DNA from: an uncultured Candidatus Melainabacteria bacterium
GTDB lineage: Bacteria; Cyanobacteriota; Vampirovibrionia; Gastranaerophilales; Gastranaerophilaceae
NCBI GenBank assembly: GCA_934717895.1
Contig: CAKUZO010000009.1
Coordinates: 1-36,518 of the forward strand
Reading direction: 5' to 3'
Length of the DNA: 36,518 nucleotides
In this document: positions 1 through 8,474 of the stretch, piece after piece
How the letters are laid out: every line of letters starts with the position of its first letter
Position numbering within the stretch: the first letter of the stretch is position 1
The notes under the pieces: generated by a model
What the model was told of the DNA's origin: nothing
Seen by the model: only the letters and a program-made list of their open reading frames with translations
The model's database searches: none
Made by a program: the position numbers and the translations under genes

Positions 1-113
1 AATTCTCAAATCAATTTTTTTTCATATTCCCGCTCATTCTATCTCTCATATATCTAATTATATCTTATTTTCTCCCAAAATTCAACCTTTTTAAATTCTA
101 CCCGGCATAAGGG

Positions 114-141
114 TTGAAATTCTTAAAAAATATGTTAGAAT
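114..141 (+). promoter_or_regulatory. Sigma70-type promoter of the YtxH/DUF948 trio
   Basis: The -35 box TTGAAA (114-119) and -10 box TAGAAT (136-141) are separated by 16 nt, with TG one base before the -10 (extended -10). It lies 26 nt before the ATG of the first gene, which has its own Shine-Dalgarno GATGAGG. This is a sequence match only. Confidence 0.6.
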
Positions 142-166
142 GATAATTGAAAGATGAGGTTATGTT

Positions 167-484
167 ATGAGTAAAAACAAGTCATTTGTATTTGCAATGG
201 GATTGCTTGCAGGAGTTGTAGGCGGTTTGGTTGCAGGAGTGCTTTATGCCCCAAAATCAGGAGAAGAATCAAGAAAAGAGCTTAAAGACGCTGCTTGCGA
301 ATTTTACGAAAAAAATTCCCCTGCTATTAAAGATGCTAAAAAACAAGCACTTGAAAATATTGATTTGATGAAATATAAGCTAGAAAGACAATTCAGAAAA
401 TTTAACAACATGGTAAAATCAAAGAAGCTTCTTAAAGCCAAAGAGCTTGAAGAAATGGACGACGAGTACAATTGCGAGAACTAA
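167..484 (+). CDS. YtxH domain-containing protein
   Basis: A small protein of 105 residues. A glycine/alanine-rich hydrophobic segment at about residues 8-27 runs into the YtxH signature APKSGEESRKEL at about residues 28-39, followed by a charged helical tail. This matches the YtxH family, single-pass membrane proteins often found beside DUF948 proteins (the YtxG/YtxH pair of Bacillus). The ATG at 167 was chosen because GATGAGG lies 7 nt upstream; the overlapping ATG at 162 is out of frame. It heads a co-directional trio with a DUF948 protein and a second YtxH protein. The family is linked to envelope stress in Bacillus; the role here is inferred from that. Confidence 0.85.
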   Translation: MSKNKSFVFAMGLLAGVVGGLVAGVLYAPKSGEESRKELKDAACEFYEKNSPAIKDAKKQALENIDLMKYKLERQFRKFNNMVKSKKLLKAKELEEMDDEYNCEN

Positions 485-498
485 AAGGAAATAACTAA

Positions 499-855
499 AT
501 GGAAATGTCACAAATTGCCTTAAATCATGGTTTAACCTTTCTTGCTTGGGCTACAAGTATTATTATAATCGTAGTTGCAGGTTTTTTGGTGAAACTTTTG
601 ATTGACCTTTCGGCTTTGGCAAAAAACTTGAAGGAAACTTCAAACATCGTTAATACTGAACTTAAACCAACATTGAAGGAATTAAATCAAACATTAAACT
701 CTATAAATGAGATTGTAAAAAGTACCGATAAGAATGTTGGTGATTTCAAAAGCGCAGTAGGCAGCTTTATGAATAAAACGAAGATAGTATCAGGCACATT
801 GCTTGGCGGTTTATTCAAAGGCTTTACGACGGCTTATAAGATGTTTCGAAAATAG
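499..855 (+). CDS. DUF948 (YtxG-like) membrane protein
   Basis: A 118-residue protein with one N-terminal membrane helix at about residues 13-35. The following amphipathic region is rich in leucine, asparagine and lysine (NTELKPTLKELNQTLNSINE). This layout, and the position between two YtxH genes, fits the DUF948 family (YtxG in Bacillus). AAGGA lies upstream of the ATG, 14 nt after the preceding stop, so the two are probably co-transcribed. No catalytic residues are visible; a structural or scaffold role at the membrane is likely, but no function is demonstrated. Confidence 0.8.
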   Translation: MEMSQIALNHGLTFLAWATSIIIIVVAGFLVKLLIDLSALAKNLKETSNIVNTELKPTLKELNQTLNSINEIVKSTDKNVGDFKSAVGSFMNKTKIVSGTLLGGLFKGFTTAYKMFRK

Positions 856-920
856 CCGTCATCGGTGATTTTATGTCACCAAAAGACTGTTACAATAAAA
901 ACGTAAAGGAGTAATAAATT

Positions 921-1193
921 ATGTCAGCAACTAAATTTTTAGCAGGTTTTATAGTAGGCGGTGCAATCGGTGCCGTTGCAGGTATTTTACTTGCACCAAA
1001 ATCGGGAGAGGAAACTCGTGCTCTAATCGCAGATAGTGCAAAAGATGCCGTAAGACGTGCTGATGAAACAGTAAAAGAAATTCAATCAAAAGCAGACGAT
1101 GTTGTTTCTGATATGCAAAGAAAAGGTGACGAAATTAAAGAAAAACTTCAAAACCTTATCAACCAACAAAAAGAAACTAAACAAGAAGCTTAG
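921..1193 (+). CDS. YtxH domain-containing protein (second copy)
   Basis: A 90-residue YtxH protein: a Gly/Ala-rich membrane segment at about residues 5-24, then APKSGEETR, then a long charged helix to the C-terminus. It is a paralogue of the gene at 167, sharing the GxxxGAVAGxLxAPKSGEExR core but with a more acidic tail. AAAGGAG precedes the ATG. The 65 nt upstream contain a small dyad (GGTGA/TCACC near 866-882) that could be a weak terminator or pause between the second and third genes. A strong terminator follows. Confidence 0.85.
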   Translation: MSATKFLAGFIVGGAIGAVAGILLAPKSGEETRALIADSAKDAVRRADETVKEIQSKADDVVSDMQRKGDEIKEKLQNLINQQKETKQEA

Positions 1194-1218
1194 ACTTAAA
1201 CCAAAATTAAACCAAAAT

Positions 1219-1254
1219 TAAAAGAACTCTTCCAAATTGAAGGGTTCTTTTTTA
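1219..1254. terminator. Bidirectional rho-independent terminator
   Basis: AAAAGAACTCTTC and GAAGGGTTCTTTT form a hairpin around a short loop, flanked by A-rich and T-rich tracts. It ends the plus-strand YtxH trio and also the minus-strand panD-rluA-lapA group. Confidence 0.85.
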
Positions 1255-1277
1255 AGACTTTTGAATATGTACCAGAA

Positions 1278-1640
1278 TTAATTATTTTTCAATGCTTCAT
1301 CAAGAGCTTTTTCTAGTACAATAATCTTGTTTTCTAAAACTTGTATTTTTGACTCTGCTGATGAATTTGAAATAGAGCCTTTTTCTAATTCTCTTTTGTA
1401 CGCGTTAAATTTTGCTTTCAAGGACTTATACAACGGAACAAAAAAGCAAATCGCTGAAACTTGCCCCAAAATAAAAACAATCAACGTGTACAACGCCATA
1501 TTCATCGTGAATGTTTGTGGCGTAAGACTTAGCAGTGCCGCTATTTTACTACTCAATAAGGTTATTCCCGCGGTATCTTGAAAATTCATCAAGATTAAAA
1601 AACACAAAACTAAAACTGTTAAAATAGATATAATTTGCAT
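1278..1640 (-). CDS. LapA/DUF1049-like two-helix membrane protein
   Basis: A 120-residue protein with two membrane helices (about residues 3-24 and 45-72) joined by a short loop. It ends in a charged coiled-coil-like tail with heptad leucines (IQVLENKIIVLEKALDEALK). This matches the LapA domain family (lipopolysaccharide assembly protein A, formerly DUF1049), which act as membrane adaptors. AAGGAG lies upstream of the ATG. It is last in a minus-strand run after the pseudouridine synthase (gap 4 nt). Family assignment rests on topology, so the function is tentative. Confidence 0.65.
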   Translation of the reverse strand: MQIISILTVLVLCFLILMNFQDTAGITLLSSKIAALLSLTPQTFTMNMALYTLIVFILGQVSAICFFVPLYKSLKAKFNAYKRELEKGSISNSSAESKIQVLENKIIVLEKALDEALKNN

Positions 1641-1644
1641 AAAA

Positions 1645-2547
1645 CTAGCTCCTTAAATATTTTAAAACCTTTTGAATTTTCTCATCAGGTTCTATTTCCA
1701 GCTCTATTATTTCATCTCCAAACGGTTTTGTAAAGCGTAAAAAGTATGATTGCAAAACCTGTTCTTCCGTCTTAACCTTACCCTGTCCGGCACCATAAAG
1801 CGTGTCATTATATATCGGGTGGTTTATACTTTTTAAATGCACTCTTATTTGATGAGTCCGTCCTGTAACAAGCGTAAGCTCAACATAAGTTGCATCTTTA
1901 AATCTTTCCAACACCTTAACAATCGTCCTTGAAGGCTTTCCGTCCTCCCGAACCGCCATTTTGTGTGGTTGATTTGGATTTCTACCGATTGGAGAATTTA
2001 TTTCAAATTCATCTTGCGCAATAACACCTTTTGCAATCGCGCGATATTTTTTTGTAATCGTATGATTTTTTATTTGATTTGCCAAAAACTCATGAGCTCT
2101 GTCGTTTTTAGCAACCATCAAAAGTCCGGACGTATTTCTATCAAGCCTGTGAAGAATTCCACGTCGTAATTCACCGTTTATATCAGATAGATTTTCCCCA
2201 TATTTATACAAAAGCGCGTTAACCAATGTTCCTGATTTTTCGATTGTTGTCGGGTGAGTGAGCATGCCGGACGGCTTATTTACGACAAGCATATTTTCAT
2301 CTTCATAAACAATTGCTAGCGGAATATTTTCGGGCTCAATTTTAATTTCGCTAGTTTGCGGAATTTCAAATTCAACCTTATCATCTTCTCTAAGAAGATA
2401 TGATGCCTTTTTAGGTATTCCGTTAACAAATACATTTCCAGATTTTATAAAATTTTGAATTTTAGAGCGGGATAAATCGGTTGTGACTTCCGCCAAAAAG
2501 CTGTCTAATCGTTTATTCTCATCATTTTCATCAATAAAAATAATCAT
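1645..2547 (-). CDS. RluA-family 23S rRNA pseudouridine synthase (RluD-like)
   Basis: Isomerises specific uridines in RNA to pseudouridine. The 300-residue protein has an N-terminal S4 RNA-binding domain (about 1-75; RLDSFLAEV...SRSKIQNFIKSG) and a RluA catalytic domain. The catalytic motif is GILHRLDRNTSGLLMVAK near residue 130, with the aspartate of HRLD as the nucleophile. The RTHQIRVH motif is also present. Length is normal for RluD. No clear Shine-Dalgarno precedes the ATG; it sits 14 nt after the panD stop and may rely on translational coupling. Whether it modifies 23S positions 1911/1915/1917 cannot be told from sequence. Confidence 0.92.
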   Translation of the reverse strand: MIIFIDENDENKRLDSFLAEVTTDLSRSKIQNFIKSGNVFVNGIPKKASYLLREDDKVEFEIPQTSEIKIEPENIPLAIVYEDENMLVVNKPSGMLTHPTTIEKSGTLVNALLYKYGENLSDINGELRRGILHRLDRNTSGLLMVAKNDRAHEFLANQIKNHTITKKYRAIAKGVIAQDEFEINSPIGRNPNQPHKMAVREDGKPSRTIVKVLERFKDATYVELTLVTGRTHQIRVHLKSINHPIYNDTLYGAGQGKVKTEEQVLQSYFLRFTKPFGDEIIELEIEPDEKIQKVLKYLRS

Positions 2548-2561
2548 ACAAATAATTTTAA

Positions 2562-2918
2562 CTAATGTTTTTCAACAATTTTATTATTATCATCTACAAT
2601 TACGATAGTTGGTTTATAACCTTTCAACTCATCTGGATTATACAGGCCATAAGCAATGATTATTACCTTGTCACCGGGTTGAACTTTTCTTGCAGCGGCA
2701 CCGTTCAAACAAATCATGCCAGAATCAGGTTCACCCTTGATTACATAAGTGTGAAATCTTTCGCCGTTATTAATATCCAAAATATCAACTTTTTGCCATT
2801 CCTTAATATTTGACTCTTTCATCAAAGTTTCGTCAATCGTAATTGATCCGACATAATTTAAATTTGCATCTGTAACAGTTGCTCTGTGTATTTTTGAACT
2901 TATAAATTCTTGTAACAT
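2562..2918 (-). CDS. panD: Aspartate 1-decarboxylase proenzyme
   Basis: Makes beta-alanine from L-aspartate for pantothenate and CoA synthesis, using a pyruvoyl cofactor formed by self-cleavage. With the start at 2918 the protein has 118 residues and the cleavage pair Gly24-Ser25 falls exactly where PanD has it ([10 protein letters not shown]). [12 protein letters not shown] and [21 protein letters not shown] are also conserved. An in-frame ATG 48 nt further upstream was rejected: the 2918 start has GAGG 5 nt upstream and restores canonical numbering. The gene heads the group panD, pseudouridine synthase, lapA-like; no other pantothenate gene is in the window. Confidence 0.95.
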   Translation of the reverse strand: MLQEFISSKIHRATVTDANLNYVGSITIDETLMKESNIKEWQKVDILDINNGERFHTYVIKGEPDSGMICLNGAAARKVQPGDKVIIIAYGLYNPDELKGYKPTIVIVDDNNKIVEKH

Positions 2919-2969
2919 ATTTTCCTCGCTAATATATTTCTTGCGACAATATTTTATCTCAAACATTAA

Positions 2970-3020
2970 AAAAAATCAAAAGATGCAAACTTTATAAAGT
3001 TTACATCTTGATTTCGTTGT
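2970..3020 (-). terminator. Terminator after the GH13 operon
   Basis: On the minus strand AAGATGTAAACTTT and AAAGTTTGCATCTT form a near-perfect hairpin followed by TTTTGATTTTTTTT. It lies between the GH13 stop and panD and separates the two minus-strand units. Confidence 0.75.
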
Positions 3021-3049
3021 TTATTTAATGTGCTTATTGATTTTTTCTA

Positions 3050-4792
3050 TTAAATATTCTGCTTATAAATTTTGTTCGTGTATTTTTCAATATTAGGCGT
3101 ATCAATTTCAAACACATGAACTCTTGCAGGTCCTAACTCTACACTTAACATATTGTCTTTTGCCTGTAAGACACTTTCTTTTCCGTAAGAAGGAAGAAGA
3201 TTTTTCAATTCTTGACTTGCTTTCAATGTTGGCACTTTAATATTTGCAGCAACCGAACGATTTATATTCTTATTTGCCACTACAAGAAGAGTTTTACCGT
3301 TCAAATGTCTTGCATAAGCAATAATTTGATCGTTTTTATCTTTTTCTTTTTCTAGCTCAATGAACGTACCTTTTGTAATTACATCAAGATATTTGTCGCG
3401 CATTTTAAAAGCTTCTGTCATAAATTTACCGATTTCTGGCTCATCGCCCCCCGGTTTTCTAGATAAATTAAAGATATCCAAACGACCTCTGTGAACTGTC
3501 ATTTCATGGTTGTCAGTTTGGGTTACAGGATTATCTTGTCCTTCATATTTATAAATATAATTGTCACCTGATTGATAACCGTCAACAATATAAGGGTTTA
3601 GCATTGGTAAAGTAGCTTGAAGCCCCATTGTCATATTACAATAATCCGCTCCACCATGTGACATAGGAGAAATGTCATCGTGTGTTGCAAAAGATCCGAT
3701 TAGCGATTTGCCTTTCGGCAAATTATATGACAAATCCAGTTGCTCTTTTACATAGTTCATAAATGTTTTAGCATCAGGCCATTCATGGAAAATGTGATAT
3801 TGCCCGTAAATCATATCAAAACCGGCTCTTAAAGAGTCTTCCGGTCTGTCATAAGGCATATTAGCCTGTGGAGAAGCATCTTCATAGGTATAAGTTTCTG
3901 CAAGCCACCCGAATTCAGGATCTCTCATGTGAGAATACGGAATTAACACGTCCCAAAACTCAACAGGCTTTGCCCTACCTACATCGGCTCTAATTCCATC
4001 TACTCCTAAATCTATACACATATCTACAAATTGTTTGTGCAATTCAAGAAGTTTTGGGTTTAACGTTCTTTTACCTTCATCTTCCCAAGGTTGAAACATT
4101 CTGATATCATTCCAGCCTTGTGGCGTTTTTGCAAGTCCGTCACTTTCCATTGCCATCCATTCAGGGTGATCTAAAAACATATCATAAGACGCACAACTTG
4201 GCAAATCTACCATTACCTTGATATTTCGTTTATGACATTCATCAATAAACGCTTTAAACTGTTCCAAATCACTTCTCGGATCATTTGGATCAATCAAATT
4301 CGGGTCCAACGCCAACAAATCTTTTGGTGCATAAACAGAGCCTGCCGTACCCATAGCTTTCATTTTCCCTGGGGGATTAATCGGAAGTACGTGGAACGTG
4401 TTAAAACCTTCGGCTTTAACTTCATCAAGCCTGTCAATTGCGTTTAAAAATGTTCCGTGTTGTTCATTTCCGTCAATATAGTCGTTGCCATTTGTATCTT
4501 TTGCATTAAATGTTCTTGGAATTATTGCCAAAATTTTTGCTTCGTTATTTTTAAACATTGAGCGCAAATTGTTGTGATAATTTATTGGCGCTGAATTCTC
4601 CGTTTTTTCAACTTTTGCGGGTTTTTGAACTGCCGGAGTATTAATCATTGCCATATTGTTTAAATATGCGCTTAACAAGCCTGAATTTTGCTGTTGCGGC
4701 TGCACAAATGGTTGTCCTGTCATTGAATTTGAAAGTACAGGTTGATTAATTTTTTGAGTTTTTATTGTTAATAAATTTGTTGAATTAATCAT
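3050..4792 (-). CDS. GH13 alpha-glucan-active enzyme, GlgE-like
   Basis: A 580-residue glycoside hydrolase family 13 protein. The first ~75 residues are low-complexity (Gln/Asn/Pro); a TIM barrel follows. Visible GH13 motifs are the nucleophile in GIRAD270VGRAKPVEFW, the acid/base Glu in WLAE299TYT and the stabiliser in FATHDD (371-373). Conserved region I reads VD196LPSCAS, so the usual Asn-His of DxxxNH is replaced. That region, the AKPxxFWxxLI string and a downstream HPEW resemble GlgE maltosyltransferases (GH13_3), so a glucan-building or transfer role is more likely than plain amylase. There is no signal peptide. Its ATG overlaps the stop of the upstream membrane-protein gene (ATGA), showing tight coupling. 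Exact substrate is unknown. Confidence 0.8.
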   Translation of the reverse strand: MINSTNLLTIKTQKINQPVLSNSMTGQPFVQPQQQNSGLLSAYLNNMAMINTPAVQKPAKVEKTENSAPINYHNNLRSMFKNNEAKILAIIPRTFNAKDTNGNDYIDGNEQHGTFLNAIDRLDEVKAEGFNTFHVLPINPPGKMKAMGTAGSVYAPKDLLALDPNLIDPNDPRSDLEQFKAFIDECHKRNIKVMVDLPSCASYDMFLDHPEWMAMESDGLAKTPQGWNDIRMFQPWEDEGKRTLNPKLLELHKQFVDMCIDLGVDGIRADVGRAKPVEFWDVLIPYSHMRDPEFGWLAETYTYEDASPQANMPYDRPEDSLRAGFDMIYGQYHIFHEWPDAKTFMNYVKEQLDLSYNLPKGKSLIGSFATHDDISPMSHGGADYCNMTMGLQATLPMLNPYIVDGYQSGDNYIYKYEGQDNPVTQTDNHEMTVHRGRLDIFNLSRKPGGDEPEIGKFMTEAFKMRDKYLDVITKGTFIELEKEKDKNDQIIAYARHLNGKTLLVVANKNINRSVAANIKVPTLKASQELKNLLPSYGKESVLQAKDNMLSVELGPARVHVFEIDTPNIEKYTNKIYKQNI

Positions 4793-7338
4793 TTTTTATC
4801 CGCCTTTTGTTGATATTTCGGCATTTTCCCAAAGAAAAACTGTGCTAATACTGTTACACCAAGTAAGGCAGCACCAAAGGTACCGAAAATTTTAAGCCAT
4901 TTTTTTGTATTGAAAGCCTGTTGCCCAGCCTTAAAGAACAATTCATCAGGAGCAATGCCGGTAAGCAAGAATTTCAAATCTGAGCCTGCGCCATTTGCTG
5001 GTCTGATTTTGTGATGAGGTTTTGCAAAATAATGCTCGCTACCGATGTTATCCAAAATTAAAGTTCTGTATCTGTTAATTTCATCGCCAATTAGGGTTTT
5101 GTTCAATAATTCTTTTGTTGTAGGATCTAAATCCTCTTCAAACATTAATTGCATTGCATTTTGATAGAAATATTTGTCACCACCGATATCTGTTCCGACA
5201 GTTCGTCCAAAATATTTGTTTTGAATTTTTCCACCTTTGACTTCGACAGGCCCGTTATCGCTTGCCGGATTTGGATTTCTAAGCATATAGAACTTAGTTG
5301 CACTGTCAGACGAGTGACCTTGAAGAGTCATAATTTTACAAAGTTCAATTAATTCTTCTTTAACTTCACGGCTGTATTGACCGTTTATAATATAAGAACC
5401 ATTTGGGTTTTGGGCAATACGTCTGTAAAAATCAAGAGTATTAATAAGTCGATAGAACGAACTTTTCACTCCAAGCATTCTTTCTGCTGCATATGATTTT
5501 TGAATATTTTTAAGAGTTCCAACATTTTCATAATCATTATTTCCTGCAATTGCTCTTGCTGTACGCCTTAAACCACTTTCATCAATCTTACCTTTAAATT
5601 CTGAGAACAAAGATTCGACCTTGGTTTCGTAAGCTGTTCCGTTATTATTTGTTTGTAAAATACCGGAAGAAATATCACTCGGCTTGATTTGAGCGTCAAG
5701 TGTTGCAACTTCATCAATAATTTTCTTTATTACTTCACGATACTTGCCGTCATTTGAAACGATATCTTCAATATGTCCACGAAGGACTTCACCCATAAGA
5801 TTTCTGTCAAAATGAGTTCTTGTAATTTCTTTATCTGTAAAACCTAATGTTTTCAACAAGTTTTTAGATATATTGTTCCAATAATTTGCAACTACTGTTT
5901 CCGGAGCAGCTCCGACTTTTTTAACAGCATATTCATTAAGTGTTATCATTTTGGCTTTAAATCCATTCAAAACACTTGCCATATTGTTAATTTTTTTTCT
6001 GAAACCTTCATTAAGAGTTTGAGCGTGAACTTTTTCCAAAGCTTTTCTGATAGGGTGAAAATCCTTTTCGTTCGCATTAATAACCGTTGCAACTCGTCTG
6101 GCATCGTATTGTCTGCCGTTAGGGTTTGCTCTATTATATTCTACAACATTGTCTTTAACTTTTTTGATTATAACAGCACGAATTTGCCTTAATCCGTCTT
6201 CTCCTTCGTTCCCTAACAACTGGTTATCTGACAGTAATTGAGCTAATTCTTCGTCAGCAGGTATTACGGAGTTTACAAATTCTGCACTATAATTTTTACC
6301 TAAAAGTTTTTCTTTTAAGTTTTTAGAAATCTCTTTTGTAGTTCCATCATCTACAACAAAATTATTTGTCAAAAGCATTTCTTGGAGATCCTTGTGAATA
6401 CTTCCTGCTGTTACGTTGTCAAAGCCTTCTGAAAGCATTGACGCAAGACTTTCTACCAACTCTTTTGTTACAGGTTTATCTGCATTTTTAGACAACAATT
6501 TTTCAATATTTTGAGTATAATTTTTGTCCAAATATTTTTGAGAATATTTTTCAAAATTACTCAAAATCGCATCAGCTTTTTTGTTTTCACGATTGTTCAA
6601 ATATTTTGCCAAGAAAGGTTCTGTCTGATTACAAATCAAAGCACTCATAACAGGTGTTGCAAAACCTGCTGTCATCATCCATAAAGTATTATTCTGGATA
6701 GCGATTTTTTTCATTTTTTCTTGAATTGCGTCACGTCTATTCGGAATATCTTTTGGAACACCCATTCTGTCGCCGATTTTTTGGATTTGTTTGTCATTAT
6801 ACAAATCCCAAGGAATAAATTGAGGATCTTGATAGAACGGTTTCTTTCTGCCAAAACTGTCTTGATATTCTTTTTGAACATTTATGCCGTGAATTAAATA
6901 TGCAGGAAGTTGGATTGCAATCTTAGGCCAAATTGCCATTGATGCCAAGAAAGATGCCAAGCCAACAAATTCCATACCTTTCGTCATCGGAGTTTGTTTT
7001 TTAGAGAACAAATACCCCGCAATCGCAAGCCCACCAAGCTTCAAGCCGACATCGTTCAATTTACCCAGTTCATGGTCATTCGCTTGCCCTTTTGCAGCAT
7101 GCTTAAACGCCTTAAAATCATATATCGCATCTTTTACCATAATTGCAGGTGCGTTGAAAATATTGCCATTAAGCAACTTCCCTTCACCTTCAAGCGGTTT
7201 TATGAATGTTCTATTATTTAATTCGCGTTCAATATCAAAATCCGGTTTTGGCTTTTTCGGTGCTTCAACTTGCGGTTTTACTGTTGTATTATAAGGATTT
7301 TTTTGAGTTGCTACATAATTTTGAATCAAGCTTGACAT
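4789..7338 (-). CDS. Large orphan membrane protein, paralogous to its upstream neighbour
   Basis: 849 residues, family not recognised. Residues 1-45 are proline/lysine-rich. Hydrophobic segments lie at about 96-112, 121-148, 219-236 and near the C-terminus (about 815-838). In between is a ~550-residue charged, helical region without recognisable motifs. Residues ~172-242 (PWDLY...KIGDRMGV...LWMMTAGFATP...PFL) align with the 343-residue upstream protein, which keeps the same helix order but lacks the long insert. It starts 1 nt after the upstream stop and overlaps the GH13 start by 4 nt. The invariant operon order suggests it works in the membrane with the GH13 enzyme; this is inference. Confidence 0.75.
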   Translation of the reverse strand: MSSLIQNYVATQKNPYNTTVKPQVEAPKKPKPDFDIERELNNRTFIKPLEGEGKLLNGNIFNAPAIMVKDAIYDFKAFKHAAKGQANDHELGKLNDVGLKLGGLAIAGYLFSKKQTPMTKGMEFVGLASFLASMAIWPKIAIQLPAYLIHGINVQKEYQDSFGRKKPFYQDPQFIPWDLYNDKQIQKIGDRMGVPKDIPNRRDAIQEKMKKIAIQNNTLWMMTAGFATPVMSALICNQTEPFLAKYLNNRENKKADAILSNFEKYSQKYLDKNYTQNIEKLLSKNADKPVTKELVESLASMLSEGFDNVTAGSIHKDLQEMLLTNNFVVDDGTTKEISKNLKEKLLGKNYSAEFVNSVIPADEELAQLLSDNQLLGNEGEDGLRQIRAVIIKKVKDNVVEYNRANPNGRQYDARRVATVINANEKDFHPIRKALEKVHAQTLNEGFRKKINNMASVLNGFKAKMITLNEYAVKKVGAAPETVVANYWNNISKNLLKTLGFTDKEITRTHFDRNLMGEVLRGHIEDIVSNDGKYREVIKKIIDEVATLDAQIKPSDISSGILQTNNNGTAYETKVESLFSEFKGKIDESGLRRTARAIAGNNDYENVGTLKNIQKSYAAERMLGVKSSFYRLINTLDFYRRIAQNPNGSYIINGQYSREVKEELIELCKIMTLQGHSSDSATKFYMLRNPNPASDNGPVEVKGGKIQNKYFGRTVGTDIGGDKYFYQNAMQLMFEEDLDPTTKELLNKTLIGDEINRYRTLILDNIGSEHYFAKPHHKIRPANGAGSDLKFLLTGIAPDELFFKAGQQAFNTKKWLKIFGTFGAALLGVTVLAQFFFGKMPKYQQKADKK

Positions 7339-7339
7339 A

Positions 7340-8371
7340 TTAATCTACCACGTAATTTTTGTTTTTATCAATAACATCAGCCGCATCGACCTTAGACGGC
7401 TTGTGAGAGCTTGATACGGTATTTATTACCCCAAGCACAGTTGAAAGAACGGCTGCCCCAAGCAACATTTTGCCGGCATGCTTTGAAATACCTTTACCTT
7501 CTCCTTGATAGAATGCTTTCGCACTTTTTATGAAATTCTTACCGAAAGAACTTAAAGATTTTCCAAATTCTTTTGGTTTCCAGAATTTAAACGTCATGAC
7601 ATTAAAGAAATTTTCCCAAGGCTTTTGAAATGCAAGTCCAACGCCTGTTGCAGCCCAGAGATATGATGAAATATTTTTTGCCAAATTCTCTTTTACAATA
7701 ATCTCTTTAATTCTCGGTTTTACTTCTTGATCTGAATCTTTTAAATTTTCGCCCATGCCCAATCGTTTTGCAATTCTGTCATAGCGATAATTTCTAGGTT
7801 CTCCCTTAGCCTCTTCACCATAAAGTAAATCCCAGCGTGGAAATTCAACACTCTCAAAAACTTTGTGATGTTCAATACTAATAATATCCGTATCATTTAC
7901 ATCTTCCGGCAACTCGTAAATTACCTTTGCATAAGGTCTTTCAGTATCGATACCGGTCATCATCTGCACAGGCTTGCTTACAAATGACTTTGAAATTCCT
8001 TTAAGTAATCCATAAAACAAAACACCCAAAGCCATTTTTTGCCCTATTGCAGAAGCTTTTGTTTTGGCGAATGCTTCAAAATGTTTGTTTGCGAAATTAA
8101 ATACACCCATAAGCATTGCACTGCCTACAATATAAGGCACTGTGCCCATTGTTAAAAACTCGTAAAAGTTTGCGTTTTTACTTCCCTTAAATCCCTTGGC
8201 AGGATATACAGTAACGGCATTAGTAAGTTTATCTATCCCTATACGTGTTCTGGTGGCAAGATTATCTTTCAAAAGCGTGTCATGATTATATTCGAGAGCT
8301 TTTTCTTGTTTATCATTGCCATTTGCCGAAAAATTTATATTGTTGTTAGTTTTATTAATCGGTAAAATCAT
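7340..8371 (-). CDS. Orphan membrane protein with N-terminal NINFSA motif
   Basis: 343 residues, family not recognised. Residues 10-16 (NNINFSA) carry the short N-terminal motif also seen in two other orphans in this window. Hydrophobic segments lie at about 72-94, 108-124, 237-248 and 301-320. The block PRWDLLYGEE...DRIAKRLGM...YLWAATGVGLAF...ENFF (178-255) is shared with the next gene. The ATG at 8371 was preferred over one 15 nt upstream because TGGAGT lies 6 nt before it and nothing suitable precedes the other. First gene of the three-gene GH13 operon. Confidence 0.75.
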   Translation of the reverse strand: MILPINKTNNNINFSANGNDKQEKALEYNHDTLLKDNLATRTRIGIDKLTNAVTVYPAKGFKGSKNANFYEFLTMGTVPYIVGSAMLMGVFNFANKHFEAFAKTKASAIGQKMALGVLFYGLLKGISKSFVSKPVQMMTGIDTERPYAKVIYELPEDVNDTDIISIEHHKVFESVEFPRWDLLYGEEAKGEPRNYRYDRIAKRLGMGENLKDSDQEVKPRIKEIIVKENLAKNISSYLWAATGVGLAFQKPWENFFNVMTFKFWKPKEFGKSLSSFGKNFIKSAKAFYQGEGKGISKHAGKMLLGAAVLSTVLGVINTVSSSHKPSKVDAADVIDKNKNYVVD

Positions 8372-8474
8372 TTTTACTCCACACATCGACGTACCATTAG
8401 AATGTCTGTAAATATATTTTTTTGTCAGTTAATTAGCCCCAAGTTTACATATTTTAACAAAAACAATATAAATT

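Noticed and set aside
1198..1222. 11-nt tandem repeat CCAAAATTAAA
   Set aside because: Two copies in AT-rich DNA before a terminator; too short and simple to support a function.
3050..4792. Simple secreted alpha-amylase
   Set aside because: No signal peptide is present and region I differs from hydrolytic GH13 enzymes; motif resemblance to GlgE is stronger.
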